Below, piece by piece: positions 25,206 to 34,634 of a DNA stretch of 64,000 bases (the stretch's first letter is position 1; each line of letters starts with the position of its first letter). The translations under genes were made by a program, and so were the position numbers. This DNA comes from Actinoplanes regularis (GTDB lineage: Bacteria > Actinomycetota > Actinomycetes > Mycobacteriales > Micromonosporaceae): assembly GCF_900188005.1 (NCBI RefSeq), contig NZ_FZNR01000013.1:176526-240525 (forward strand), written 5' to 3'. The notes beneath the pieces are model-generated. The model did no database searches and was not told the origin of the DNA. It saw nothing but the letters and a program-made list of their open reading frames with translations.

Positions 25206-28037
25206 GTGGTGATCACGACGGCGCGGTTGATCGGGACCCTGGCGCTCGCCCTGGCGGTGGTCGCGGTCGGTGAGTTCGTGGGCGCGCCCCGGCTCTACAC
25301 CGACACCGCGCAACTTGCCGCGGGTGCGATCGCGGCCTGGGCCTGCCTGCTCGCGGCCCGCGGCCGGGCCGGCATTCCGCGCAAATGGCGGCTGCTCGCG
25401 GCCGGCGGACTGGCCGTCTGGTCCTCGGTCCAGCTGTGGTGGGTGATCCAGGACCTGGCCGGCCGGGAGCGGGCCACCGACTCGTCGGCCTTCGACATCG
25501 GTGCGGTGATGCTGCCCGCCTGCATGGTGGTCGGCCTGCTCGCGGTGACCCGGAACCGGCCGCGGCCGGTGGCCACCTCGCCGCGGCGGGACCAGATCGC
25601 ACTGCTGCTCGACAGCGTTCTGATCACCGGGTCGGTGCTGGCGCTGGGCTGGTCCTCCGCGTTCCTGAGCGGGATCCTGGACTGGAACGCGCTGGCCTGG
25701 TGGGCGATCGCCTATCCGGCCGCCGACCTGGTCGTGTTCACCATGGTGGTGCTGCTGCTCACCACCCGCCCCGACGCGCCGGTCGGACGGCAGCCGCTCA
25801 GCCTGGTCGGGGTGGGGCTGCTGGGGTTCGGGATGGCCGACAGTCTCCAGTTGCTCGGGCTCGGGCCGTCCTGGCTGCAGTCCGCCGGGCACCTGATCGG
25901 GCCGGCGTTCATCGCGTTGGGGGCGCTGAGCCCGGGGCGGTCGACGCCGCTCCCGCCGGACCCGGCGGCGCTCCAGCGGGACTGGTTCCACCTGCTACTG
26001 CCGTACGTGCCGGTGCTGGTCACCGGGGTGGTGCTGCTCGCCCGCACCGCGACCGGCCATCCGCTGACGCCGTTCCAGGCCTACCTGGGCTGGCTCGGCC
26101 TGGGGCTGGTGGTGACCCGGCAGATGATCACGATCCTGGACAACACGGTGCTGCTGGACCGGGTCGCGGAGACCCAGCGGCGGCTGCACCATCAGGCGTA
26201 CCACGATCCACTGACCGGGCTGGCCAACCGCGCCCTCTTCCGGGAGCGCCTCGTCCTGGCGCTGGACGCGAACCAGCACCACGGGACGCCCGTGGCGGTG
26301 CTCTTCGCGGACCTGGACGACTTCAAGCTGATCAACGACACGTACGGGCACGCGATGGGTGACCGGGTGCTGCACGCGATCGGGGACCGGTTGCGTGCCT
26401 CGGTGCGACCGCAGGATCTGGTGGCGCGGCTGGGTGGTGACGAGTTCGCGGTGGTGCTGGACCAGAGCGACACCGTTCCGCTGGTGGTGCCGGCGCCGCG
26501 GCGGAGCGCGGGGTCCGTGCTGCGACAGGTGATCGGGCGGCAGCGGAGGTACGTCCTATCGGCCGCCGGGATCCGGGTCTCCGGCCCTTCACGGCCGGGG
26601 TCGGGGCGGCCGCCGGCTCCCAGGTCCCCGCTGCGGCGGCGGACGGACTTTCCGGTCTCGTCCAATGGTGGGTCCGCGTCCGCCCCTGTCCCGGCCTCAG
26701 AGCCGGGCTCGGGTGCCGGGCCTGCGCCGGGCTCTGGTCCCGGGTCGGGATCCTTTTCCGTGCCGGGCTCGGGTGCCGGGCTCGTGCCGGGCTCTGGTCC
26801 CGGGTCGGGATCCTTTTCCGTGCCGGGCTCGGGTGCCGGGCTCGCGCCGGGCTCCGGTCCTGCGCCGGTTTCCGCTTCCGGTTCCGTGCCGGGCTGTGGC
26901 TCCGGCTCGGGATCTGGTTCCGACTCGGCGTCGGGCTCTGGGACGGCCTCCGCGCCGGACGCTGGATCCGGTTTCGTGATCGCGCCGGTGCGGCCCTCCG
27001 CTGTCGGGGGCTGGCCGTGGGAGGCGGAGGCGGAAGGGGTCGGGCAGCGGGTGCTGGCCGCCCTCCGTGAGCCATACCTGATCGACGGCCGTTCGGTCAG
27101 CGTGGGCGCCAGCATCGGCCTGGTCGTGGCCGAACCGGGCGACCAGCTCTCCGCAGACCTGCTGCTGCGCCGCGCCGACGCCGCGATGTACGCGGTCAAA
27201 CGCCGCGGCAAGGGCGCCCTGATCCGCTACACCGGCCCGGTTCACGGCCCGAACGCGGACCTCCCGCAGTTGCTGGCCGGAGCGCTCACCGGCGGCAGCC
27301 CCGCCGCGGCCGGTTTCGAGGTCCACTACCAGCCGATCGTCCGGCTCGACGACCGCGCGACCGTCGCCGTGGAGGCCCTGGCCCGCTGGACCGACCCGGT
27401 CGCCGGCCCGGTCCACCCCGACGTCTTCGTCACGATGGCCGAACGAACCGGCCTGGTCTCCGCGATCGACGACTTCGTACTGAACCAGGCCTGCGCCGAC
27501 GCCCAGGCTCTCGCCGAACGTTACGGCCGCCCGATCGCCGTACACGTCAACGTCTCCGCCGGCCGCCTCGGCCAGCAGGGCCTGGAGGACGCCGTCGACG
27601 CCGCGCTGGCCCGGCACGCGATGCCGCCCGCCCGTCTGGTCATCGAGATCACCGAGACCCTCCGCATCCCGGACCTGCCCCGCGCCGCCGCCATGGTGGA
27701 GCGTCTCCGCGCCCGTGGCGTCCGGGTTGCCCTCGACGACTTCGGCAGCGGGTACAACGCCCTGGCCCAGCTCCACGGCATGCCGGTGGACACGGTCAAA
27801 CTGGACTCCACCCTGACCGACGTCGACACGGCTCCCGACCGGGCGGGCGCGCTCTGCCGCTCGGTCCTCACCATCTGCGCGGACCTGGGCATCACCGTGG
27901 TGGCCGAGGGCATCGAGACCGACGAGCGGGCTGAGGCCCTGTCCGGCCTCGGATGCCCGCTCGGCCAGGGCTACCTCTTCGGCCCGCCGGCCCGCCTGGC
28001 CGACCTCGGCCGGCCCACACCCCCTCCGAACCCTTGA
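25206..28037 (+). CDS. Membrane GGDEF-EAL protein with a repeat-rich insertion, 943 aa
   Basis: About ten membrane helices (residues 1-310) lead to a GGDEF domain starting near residue 335 (YHDPLTGLANR) with an intact active site, LGGDEF, near 410. The domain is then interrupted at about residues 425-610 by a low-complexity Gly/Ser/Pro segment that includes 20-residue repeats. The remaining GGDEF half resumes at VGQRVLAALREPY and ends with ADAAMYAVKRRGKG. A complete EAL domain follows (EAL near 722, also DDFGSGYNAL and VVAEGIET). It would make and degrade cyclic di-GMP. The GTG start has no clear ribosome site. Confidence 0.9.
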   Translation: MVITTARLIGTLALALAVVAVGEFVGAPRLYTDTAQLAAGAIAAWACLLAARGRAGIPRKWRLLAAGGLAVWSSVQLWWVIQDLAGRERATDSSAFDIGAVMLPACMVVGLLAVTRNRPRPVATSPRRDQIALLLDSVLITGSVLALGWSSAFLSGILDWNALAWWAIAYPAADLVVFTMVVLLLTTRPDAPVGRQPLSLVGVGLLGFGMADSLQLLGLGPSWLQSAGHLIGPAFIALGALSPGRSTPLPPDPAALQRDWFHLLLPYVPVLVTGVVLLARTATGHPLTPFQAYLGWLGLGLVVTRQMITILDNTVLLDRVAETQRRLHHQAYHDPLTGLANRALFRERLVLALDANQHHGTPVAVLFADLDDFKLINDTYGHAMGDRVLHAIGDRLRASVRPQDLVARLGGDEFAVVLDQSDTVPLVVPAPRRSAGSVLRQVIGRQRRYVLSAAGIRVSGPSRPGSGRPPAPRSPLRRRTDFPVSSNGGSASAPVPASEPGSGAGPAPGSGPGSGSFSVPGSGAGLVPGSGPGSGSFSVPGSGAGLAPGSGPAPVSASGSVPGCGSGSGSGSDSASGSGTASAPDAGSGFVIAPVRPSAVGGWPWEAEAEGVGQRVLAALREPYLIDGRSVSVGASIGLVVAEPGDQLSADLLLRRADAAMYAVKRRGKGALIRYTGPVHGPNADLPQLLAGALTGGSPAAAGFEVHYQPIVRLDDRATVAVEALARWTDPVAGPVHPDVFVTMAERTGLVSAIDDFVLNQACADAQALAERYGRPIAVHVNVSAGRLGQQGLEDAVDAALARHAMPPARLVIEITETLRIPDLPRAAAMVERLRARGVRVALDDFGSGYNALAQLHGMPVDTVKLDSTLTDVDTAPDRAGALCRSVLTICADLGITVVAEGIETDERAEALSGLGCPLGQGYLFGPPARLADLGRPTPPPNP
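26701..26880 (+). repeat. 60-bp tandem repeat inside the GGDEF-EAL gene
   Basis: Three consecutive 60-base blocks align, the first two nearly identical and the third diverging at its end. Each encodes 20 residues rich in Gly, Ser and Pro (core PGSGPGSGSFSVPGSGAG). The unit length keeps the frame, so copy number can change without breaking the gene. Confidence 0.9.
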
Positions 28038-28054
28038 CCTCGGCTGGCCGAGCG

Positions 28055-28179
28055 CGGCTGGTCCATGCCGTGCTGCGCGGCGTCGGCTGGCTGGTCTCGG
28101 CTGGTCCATGCCGTGTTGCGCGGCCTTGGCTGGCTGGTCTCGGCCGGTCCATGTTCTGGTGCGGGGCCTCGGCTGGCTA
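28055..28179 (+). repeat. 43-bp tandem repeat downstream of the GGDEF-EAL gene
   Basis: Units begin at 28055, 28098 and 28141 with CGGCTGGTCCATG or CGGCCGGTCCATG; the first two differ at only a few positions and the third is degenerate and shorter. The unit is not a multiple of three and lies in the gap between convergent genes, so it is not coding. Confidence 0.85.
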
Positions 28180-28209
28180 ACGGCGTGAGCATCGGTCACA
28201 CGTTGTGGG

Positions 28210-31200
28210 TCAGCGCGAGCGTGGGTTGGCGCGACGGGTGGGCGCGGCCGTCAGCGGGTCCTCGGGCCACGGGTGGCGTGGGTAGCGGCCGCGCATCTCG
28301 GCGCGGACCTGTGGATAGCCCTGGACCCAGAACGAGGCGAGATCACGGGTGACCGCGACCGGGCGACCAGCGGGGGAGAGCAGGTGCAGCAGGACCGGAA
28401 CGCGCCCGTCGGCCAGGCGCGGGGCGTCCCGCCAGCCGAACGCCTCCTGCACCTTCACCGCGAGCACGGGCGCGGCCGGATCTGAGTAGTCGACCCGGAT
28501 CTGTGAACCGCTCGGCACCGGCAGCCGCTCCGGGGCGACGTCGTCCAGCCGGCCCGCCACCGACCAGGGCAGCAGCCGCCGCAGCGCGGATGCCACGTCG
28601 AGTTTCGCCAGGTCGGCGCGCCGCCGGACGGACTCGAGACTCAGCCAGTCCTCGGCGTGCTCGAGCAGGGCGGCGTCGGAGACGTCCGGCCACGGATCGC
28701 CGAGCGCGGCGTGCGCGAAGGCCAGCCGGGCGCGTAACTCCTCGCTCGCGCGGTTCCAGGTCAGCAGGCTCAGGCCGGTGGTGCGTAGCCCGGTCAGCAG
28801 GGCCTCCCGCAACGCGGCCGGATCCGGATCGGTCAGCCGGGTGCTGGTGAGCGTGATCGCGCCGAGCCGGCGTACCCGTCGGGCGACGACGTCACCGTCG
28901 GCCCAGCCGATCTCGGTGTCGTCGCTCAACAGCGCGCCCGCCACCTCGCGCGCGGTCTCCTCGTCGAGCGGCGCGGCGCTGCGGATCCGTGCGGTGCGTG
29001 CCCCGGCTGCCCGGTCCGCGACGGCCACCGCCAGCCAGGGCGCGCCGGCCAGCGAGGTCCCGGCCGGCAGGTCGGCCGCGGTGCCGCCGGCCATCAGGTA
29101 GGCCCGCCCGCCAGGCTCCCGCGCCAGCGCCACCCGCTCCGGAAAGGCGAGCCCGACTACCAGCCCGGTCGCCAGATCGTCGGGAATCCGAGCGCCACGA
29201 GACTCCGGCCCGCCGGACGTCGGCCCGCCGGACGCCGGGCCGCCGGACGCCGGGCCGCCGGACGCCGGGCCGCCGGACGCGGGGCCGCCGGACGCCGGGC
29301 CGCCGGACGCGGGGCCGCCGGACGCCGGGCCGCCGGACGCGGGGCCGCCGGACGCCGGGCCGCCGGACGCGGGGCCGCCGGACGCCGGGCCGCCGGACGC
29401 GGGGCCGCCGGACGCCGGGCCGCCGGACGCGGGGCCGCTGGACGCCGGCGCACCAAACGCCGGGCCGCTGGACGCCGGCGCACCAAACGCCGGGCCGCTG
29501 GACGCCGGCCTGCTGGGCTTTGGCCCGCCAGATTCTGAGCCACCGCGCTTTGGCTCGCCGGGTTTTGGCTTGCCGGATTCCGGCCCGCCAGACTCCAGAC
29601 CACCAAGCTTTGGCCCACCAGAGTCCGGCCCACCAGAGTCCGGCCCGTCGGATTCCGGGCCGTCGGGTGTCGGCCTGCCGGATGCTGGCTGGCCGACGTC
29701 CGGCCCATCGGTCGGTGGGAGTGCCGCTGGGGCGGAGGCAGGTGCTCCGCCCGCGCCGGGGACGGCGGCGGTCAGCCGACGTACCTCGGATCGCCAGGCC
29801 GGATCACCGGCGGCCCGGGCCCGCCGAACCGCCGCGACCAGATCGTCGGTCGCGTTCCCGGGGTCGTCGAGCACCGCGATGATCTCCGCGGCCCGCCGGG
29901 TCCCGACCAGCCCGGCACCGTCGAGCAGCGCGCGAGCCAGCCGGGGATGCAGGCCGGCCCCGGCCAGGTCCCGGCCGCGCGGGGTGACCTTGCCCGAGTC
30001 GTCGATCGCGCCGAGATCGTGCAGGACCGCTGTGGCCGCGCGCAGCGCCCCGGCCGGCGGCTGGTCCGGCAGGGCCAGGCCGTCCCCGGACGGGGCGCCC
30101 CAGAGGGCCAGGTCGAGGGCGAACCCGGTCAGGTCGGCCGACGCGATCTCCGGCTCGGGACGGGCCGGCAGCCGGTCGTGTTGCGTCTCGGACCAGCACC
30201 GGTAGACCCGCCCGGGCGCCTCGCGGCCGGCCCGTCCGGCGCGCTGGACCGCCGACGAGCGCGACACCGGAACGGTGACCAGGGCGCCCAGGCCCCGCGA
30301 GTGATCCATCCGCGGCACCCGGCTGAGCCCGCAGTCGACCACGGCCCGCACCCCGGGCACGGTCAGGCTGCTCTCGGCGACCGCGGTGGCCAGGACCACC
30401 CGCCGGCGCGGGCCGGGCCGCAGTGCGGCGTCCTGCGCCGAACCGGACTGACGGCCGTGCAGCGGCAGCACGTCGGCCGCCACCCCGCGCAGGCGAGCGG
30501 CGACAACCTCGATCTCCCGGGCGCCGGGCAGGAAGACCAGCACGTCACCGTCGCCGTCGGCGAGCGCCCGGCGGGTGGTGGCGGCGACGTGGTCGAGCAG
30601 CTTCGGATCGACCCGGAGACCGTGCGGCGGGGCGATCGGGCCGGTCGGCGGCGACCAGTGCACGTCGACGGGGTGGGTCCGGGCGTGCGCGGTCAGCACC
30701 GGTGCCGGGTGGTGGAGGACGCCGAGCACCTGGGCGAGACGGTCGGCGTCGGCCGTCGCCGAGGTGGCGAGCAGCCGTAACTCGGGCCGCAGCACGCCGC
30801 GCGCCTCGACCAGGAAGGCCAGCGCGAGGTCGGAGTCGAGATGCCGCTCGTGGCACTCGTCCAGGACCACCACCGCCGTGCCGGCCAGCTCCGGATCGCG
30901 CTGCAGGCGGCGGACCAGCAGGCCGGTGGTGACCACCTCGACCACGGTCCGCCGGGAGACCCGCCGGTCGCCGCGGACCGCGTAGCCCACCCGCTCGCCG
31001 ACCGGCTCGCCCAGCAGCGACGCCATCCGGTGTGCGGCGGCGCGGGCCGCGACCCGTCGCGGCTCGGCCACCAGCACCCGGCCGGTGTCCACGCCGGCCA
31101 GGGCGAGCGGGACCAGCGTCGTCTTGCCCGTGCCGGGTGGCGCGACCAGAACCGCCGCCCCGGCTCGGGAGAGCGTGGCGGTCAACTCCGGCAGCAGGTC

Positions 31201-31242
31201 GCGGACCGGGAGAGCGGGGAGGGCGTCGGCGGGGATCAGCAC
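28210..31242 (-). CDS. hrpB: ATP-dependent helicase HrpB with a low-complexity insertion, about 1010 aa
   Basis: A DEAH-type helicase: Walker A APPGTGKTTLVPLAL near residue 40, motif II DECHERH near 125, SATADADRL, the helicase-C motif QRAGRAGREAPGRVYR, and the HrpB C-terminal domain (GYPQVRAEMRGRYPRHPWPE). HrpB proteins are usually about 820-850 residues; the extra length is a Gly/Pro/Ser/Ala insertion at about residues 505-685, between the HA2-like region and the C-terminal domain. I place the start at GTG 31242, where homologous sequence begins; the longer frame to 31539 runs into an intergenic region. Confidence 0.88.
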   Translation of the reverse strand: MLIPADALPALPVRDLLPELTATLSRAGAAVLVAPPGTGKTTLVPLALAGVDTGRVLVAEPRRVAARAAAHRMASLLGEPVGERVGYAVRGDRRVSRRTVVEVVTTGLLVRRLQRDPELAGTAVVVLDECHERHLDSDLALAFLVEARGVLRPELRLLATSATADADRLAQVLGVLHHPAPVLTAHARTHPVDVHWSPPTGPIAPPHGLRVDPKLLDHVAATTRRALADGDGDVLVFLPGAREIEVVAARLRGVAADVLPLHGRQSGSAQDAALRPGPRRRVVLATAVAESSLTVPGVRAVVDCGLSRVPRMDHSRGLGALVTVPVSRSSAVQRAGRAGREAPGRVYRCWSETQHDRLPARPEPEIASADLTGFALDLALWGAPSGDGLALPDQPPAGALRAATAVLHDLGAIDDSGKVTPRGRDLAGAGLHPRLARALLDGAGLVGTRRAAEIIAVLDDPGNATDDLVAAVRRARAAGDPAWRSEVRRLTAAVPGAGGAPASAPAALPPTDGPDVGQPASGRPTPDGPESDGPDSGGPDSGGPKLGGLESGGPESGKPKPGEPKRGGSESGGPKPSRPASSGPAFGAPASSGPAFGAPASSGPASGGPASGGPASGGPASGGPASGGPASGGPASGGPASGGPASGGPASGGPASGGPASGGPASGGPASGGPTSGGPESRGARIPDDLATGLVVGLAFPERVALAREPGGRAYLMAGGTAADLPAGTSLAGAPWLAVAVADRAAGARTARIRSAAPLDEETAREVAGALLSDDTEIGWADGDVVARRVRRLGAITLTSTRLTDPDPAALREALLTGLRTTGLSLLTWNRASEELRARLAFAHAALGDPWPDVSDAALLEHAEDWLSLESVRRRADLAKLDVASALRRLLPWSVAGRLDDVAPERLPVPSGSQIRVDYSDPAAPVLAVKVQEAFGWRDAPRLADGRVPVLLHLLSPAGRPVAVTRDLASFWVQGYPQVRAEMRGRYPRHPWPEDPLTAAPTRRANPRSR
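29205..29515 (-). repeat. 15/30-bp minisatellite inside hrpB encoding GGPAS repeats
   Basis: Around fifteen copies of a 15-base unit encode the pentapeptide GGPAS. Two alternating versions differ by one base, giving a 30-base higher-order period, and a second 30-base version (coding for SSGPAFGAPA) is repeated about three times at 29430-29515. Degenerate pentapeptide copies continue to about 29720. All changes keep the reading frame. Confidence 0.93.
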
Positions 31243-31435
31243 GCCCGACAGTCTTGCCGATCCCGCCGACGACTTCTCAAGGCCTGTGGATAGCCAGCCG
31301 GTTGTCCACAGCCCGCGGATCGGCCGTGTTTCGAGTCGTCGTTCGTGGCAGGGTGACCGTGTTAAATCTTCGCTCCGCCGATGCACACGGCGTGCTCCGC
31401 CTGTTTGACTGATCAACACCGATGAGAGGTGACCG

Positions 31436-31942
31436 ATGACGGCAGTGGAGACGTTCAACGCGTTGCCGGCCGAGCGGCTGACGGAGCTCTTGTCGGCCTG
31501 CCTGGCGGCGCCCGCCTGGAGCGCCGCGATCGCCGCCAAGAGACCGTTCGCGGACCGGGCCGGCGTCCTCGCCGCGGCCGATGCCGCGGCAGCCGCGCTG
31601 ACCTGGGACGAGGTCCAGCAGGGCCTCTCCGCCCACCCGCGGATCGGCGAGCGGGCGACCGGCGACTCCCGGGAGGCGGCCTGGTCCCGCGCCGAGCAGT
31701 CGGCCGCCGCGGGCAGCGCCGACGACGAGACGAAAGCCGCGCTGATCGCGGCGAACCGAGCTTATGAGGAGCGGTTCGGCCACGTCTTCCTGATCTTCGC
31801 GAGCGGCCGGAGCCAGTCCGAGATCCTGGCCGCGGCCCGCGAGCGGCTGGCCAACGACGAGGCGGCCGAGCGCGCGATCGTCGGCGAGGAGCTGCGCAGG
31901 ATCGCCGGGCTGCGGCTGGAGCGGGTGCTCGATGCCCTCTGA
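31436..31942 (+). CDS. uraD: OHCU decarboxylase UraD, 168 aa
   Basis: Decarboxylates 2-oxo-4-hydroxy-4-carboxy-5-ureidoimidazoline to (S)-allantoin, the last step of urate oxidation. Family features: FNALPAERLTELLSACLAAP at the N-terminus and the catalytic His67 in LSAHPRIGER, then NRAYEERFGHVFLIFASGRS, the conserved substrate-binding loop. First gene of the urate operon; an AGAGGTGACCG leader precedes the ATG. It overlaps uraH by eleven bases. Confidence 0.94.
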   Translation: MTAVETFNALPAERLTELLSACLAAPAWSAAIAAKRPFADRAGVLAAADAAAAALTWDEVQQGLSAHPRIGERATGDSREAAWSRAEQSAAAGSADDETKAALIAANRAYEERFGHVFLIFASGRSQSEILAAARERLANDEAAERAIVGEELRRIAGLRLERVLDAL

Positions 31943-32294
31943 CGACGGCACCGCCTCCGGGGTCCACGCCCGGATCTCGACGCACATCCTGGACACCGTC
32001 ACCGGCGACCCGGCCAGGGACGTCTACGTCCGGCTGGAGCGCCGGGACGCGGACGGCTGGCTGACCATCGCCGAGGGCCGCACCGACGACGACGGCCGTC
32101 TGCGCTATCGCGTGCCGATGCGTGACTGGCAGGCCGGTGGTTACCGGCTGCTCTTCTACGTCGAGCCCTATATCGGCAAGGAGTGCTTCTTCCCGGAGAT
32201 CACGGTCGCCTTCCACGTCCACGACCCGGGACGCCACTACCACGTGCCGCTGCTGCTCAGCCGGTACGGCTACACAACCTATCGAGGGAGCTGA
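31932..32294 (+). CDS. uraH: 5-hydroxyisourate hydrolase, 120 aa
   Basis: A transthyretin-like HIU hydrolase with the N-terminal signature ISTHILDTVTGDPA (His18), a central region ERRDADGWLTIAEGRTDDDG and the diagnostic C-terminal YRGS. It converts 5-hydroxyisourate, the uricase product, to OHCU. Start overlaps the end of uraD and the stop lies three bases before the uricase start, so the three enzymes are translated together. Confidence 0.95.
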   Translation: MPSDDGTASGVHARISTHILDTVTGDPARDVYVRLERRDADGWLTIAEGRTDDDGRLRYRVPMRDWQAGGYRLLFYVEPYIGKECFFPEITVAFHVHDPGRHYHVPLLLSRYGYTTYRGS

Positions 32295-32297
32295 ACC

Positions 32298-33158
32298 TTG
32301 GCGATCGTGCTCGGGCCGAATCGGTACGGCAAGGCGGAGACCCGGCTGGTCCGCGTGCACCGCGACGGCGACACGCACGGGCTGGTGGACTTCAACGTCA
32401 GCGTGGCGCTCTCCGGCGACCTGGCGGCCACCCACCTGACCGGCGACAACTCCCACGTGTTGCCGACCGACTCGATGAAGAACACCGTGTACGCGTTCGC
32501 CAAGCAGCACGGCGTCGCCGAGCCGGAGACGTTCGCGCTGCTCCTGGCCCGGCACTTCGTGGAGACGCAGGACCACGTGGATTCGGCGAGGGTGACCGTC
32601 GAGTCGTTCGCCTGGGACCGGCTCGGCCCGCACTCGTTCCAGCGGCGCGGCGACCACACCCGCACGACCGTGGTCACGGTGACCCGGGAGACCACCCAGG
32701 TGGTCTCCGGTGTCACCGGCCTGGTGCTGATGAACACCACCGCGTCGGAGTTCCACGGCTTCGTGAAGGACCGTTACACCACCCTGCCGGAGACCACCGA
32801 GCGCATCCTGGCCACCGCCGTCGACGCGAAATGGCGCCATCTGAGTGACACGGCCGATTGGGACAAGTCGTTCCAGGGCGCGCTCGACGCGATGACCAAC
32901 GCGTTCGTGAACACCTACAGCCTCTCGTTGCAGCAGACGTTGCTGTCGATGGGGACCTCTGTGCTGTCGAGCCGTCCGGAGCTCGCCGAGGTCCGGCTGG
33001 CGCTGCCGAACAAGCATCACTACCTGGTCGACCTGTCGCCGTTCGGGCTGGCGAACGACAACGAGGTGTTCATCGCCGGCGACCGGCCGTACGGATTGAT
33101 CGAAGGCACCGTGACCCGCGACGACGTGCCCCCGGCGAGTGCGGAGTGGTACCTGTGA
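32298..33158 (+). CDS. uaZ: Urate oxidase (uricase), 286 aa
   Basis: Cofactor-free oxidase that converts urate and O2 to 5-hydroxyisourate. Recognised by NRYGKAETRLVRV, LTGDNSHVLPTDSMKNTVYA with the catalytic Thr, and ALPNKHHYLVDLSPFGL near the C-terminus. The start is a TTG at 32298, preceded by GAGGGAG, and no better in-frame start exists near it. It overlaps the downstream deaminase gene by GTGA. Confidence 0.95.
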   Translation: MAIVLGPNRYGKAETRLVRVHRDGDTHGLVDFNVSVALSGDLAATHLTGDNSHVLPTDSMKNTVYAFAKQHGVAEPETFALLLARHFVETQDHVDSARVTVESFAWDRLGPHSFQRRGDHTRTTVVTVTRETTQVVSGVTGLVLMNTTASEFHGFVKDRYTTLPETTERILATAVDAKWRHLSDTADWDKSFQGALDAMTNAFVNTYSLSLQQTLLSMGTSVLSSRPELAEVRLALPNKHHYLVDLSPFGLANDNEVFIAGDRPYGLIEGTVTRDDVPPASAEWYL

Positions 33159-34507
33159 TCGTCATCGAGAACGCCACGATCGCGACTGTCGACGCGCAGG
33201 GCACCGAGTTCTCCGGCGGCCACGTGGTGATCGGCGACGACGGCCGGATCACCGCGGTCGGCCCCGGCCGGTCCGGTCTCGCCGAGGCTGCCCGGGTGAT
33301 CGACGGAACGGGTCATCTGGTCACGCCGGGCCTGGTCAACACCCACCACCACCTGTACCAGTGGGTGACCCGTGGCCTGGCGCTGAACGACACGCTGTTC
33401 GGCTGGCTGACCACGCTCTACCCGGTCTGGGGCCGGCTGGACGCCGAGATCGTCGGCGCGGCGGCCGGTGCCGGGCTGGGCTGGCTGGCCCTCTCCGGCT
33501 GCACCACCACCATGGATCACCACTACGTGTTTCCTCGGGACGGCGGCGACGTCCTGGAGGCGGAGATCGAGGCGGCCCGGAGGATCGGGGTGCGCTTCCA
33601 CCCGACCCGCGGGTCGATGGACCTGAGCCGCAAGGACGGCGGGCTCCCACCGGACCACCTGGTCGAGGAGACCGACGAGGCGCTCGCGGCGACGGAGGCG
33701 GCGATCGACCGCTGGCACGACCCGTCGCCCGACTCGATGCTGCGGATCGCGGTCGCGCCCTGCTCACCGTTCTCGGTCACCACCCGGCTGATGGAGGAGG
33801 CCGCGCTGCTGGCCCGGCGCAAGGGCGTTCGGCTGCACACCCACCTCGCCGAGACCGACGACGAGGAGGAGTTCTGCCGTAAGCAGTTCGACTGCACCCC
33901 GGTGGAGTACGCGGAGCGCGTCGGTTGGCTCGGCGACGACGTCTGGCTGGCGCACGGCGTGCACCTGGACGACGCGGCGATCGTCCGGCTGGGCGAGACC
34001 GGCACCGGCGTGGCGCACTGCCCGAGCTCCAACGCGCGCCTGGGGGCGGGCATGGCCCGGGTGCGGGAGCTGCTCGACCACGGCGTGCCGGTGGGGCTGG
34101 GGGTGGACGGCTCGGCGTCGCAGGAGGCGTCACACCTGGGCGCGGAGTTGCGGCAGGCGCTCTACACCGCGCGGCTGCGTGGCGGCCCGAAGGCGATGGA
34201 CGCGCGGGAGGCGCTGCGGCTCGGCACCATCGGCGGGGCGCGCTGCCTGGGGCGGCAGGACCACATCGGATCGATCGAGGTCGGCAAGCTGGGCGACCTG
34301 GTGATGTGGCGGCTGGACGGGCTGGGTCATGACGGTATCGACGACAAGGTGGCGGCGCTGGTGTTCGGCCCGCCGGCGCGGGTCGAGCTGGCGCTGGTCG
34401 GCGGCGAGCCGGTGGTCGAGCGCGGCGAACTGGTCAACGCCGACGAGGAGGGCCTGACGAGGGCGGCCCGGCGGGCACATCAGCGCCTTCTGGACGCGGA
34501 GCGTTAA
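33155..34507 (+). CDS. 8-oxoguanine deaminase, 450 aa
   Basis: An amidohydrolase-superfamily enzyme of the guanine/8-oxoguanine deaminase group: metal ligands in VNTHHHLYQW (His64-66), HTHLAETDDEEEF, and the final GVDGSASQE segment with the metal Asp. Deaminating 8-oxoguanine gives urate directly, which fits its position right after uricase. The GTG start overlaps the uricase stop; the longer frame is a shadow. Hydroxyatrazine-type activity is an alternative for this family, but context favours the purine substrate. Confidence 0.88.
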   Translation: MIVIENATIATVDAQGTEFSGGHVVIGDDGRITAVGPGRSGLAEAARVIDGTGHLVTPGLVNTHHHLYQWVTRGLALNDTLFGWLTTLYPVWGRLDAEIVGAAAGAGLGWLALSGCTTTMDHHYVFPRDGGDVLEAEIEAARRIGVRFHPTRGSMDLSRKDGGLPPDHLVEETDEALAATEAAIDRWHDPSPDSMLRIAVAPCSPFSVTTRLMEEAALLARRKGVRLHTHLAETDDEEEFCRKQFDCTPVEYAERVGWLGDDVWLAHGVHLDDAAIVRLGETGTGVAHCPSSNARLGAGMARVRELLDHGVPVGLGVDGSASQEASHLGAELRQALYTARLRGGPKAMDAREALRLGTIGGARCLGRQDHIGSIEVGKLGDLVMWRLDGLGHDGIDDKVAALVFGPPARVELALVGGEPVVERGELVNADEEGLTRAARRAHQRLLDAER

Positions 34508-34634
34508 GGGAGGATGTCCAACGTGTGACGGCCGCTTACCAAGTGTGATCTTTTTGGCTCTTGCGGCCGCTGACGTCGCGCGGGTGCACCACTACGCTAC
34601 GCGGGAGTAACCACACCGAGAGGAGCCGTCAACG

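Noticed and set aside
29160..29720. Looks like a CRISPR array at first sight
   Set aside because: The units are 15/30 bases, contiguous, without unique spacers, and stay in frame inside hrpB, so it is a coding minisatellite.
28989..29882. Long open frames on both strands opposite hrpB
   Set aside because: They only exist because the GC-rich repeat has no stops in other frames; composition is Arg/Pro-rich and no ribosome site exists.
31243..31539. N-terminal extension of HrpB to 31539
   Set aside because: About 100 residues with no similarity to helicases, crossing the promoter region of the divergent uraD gene.
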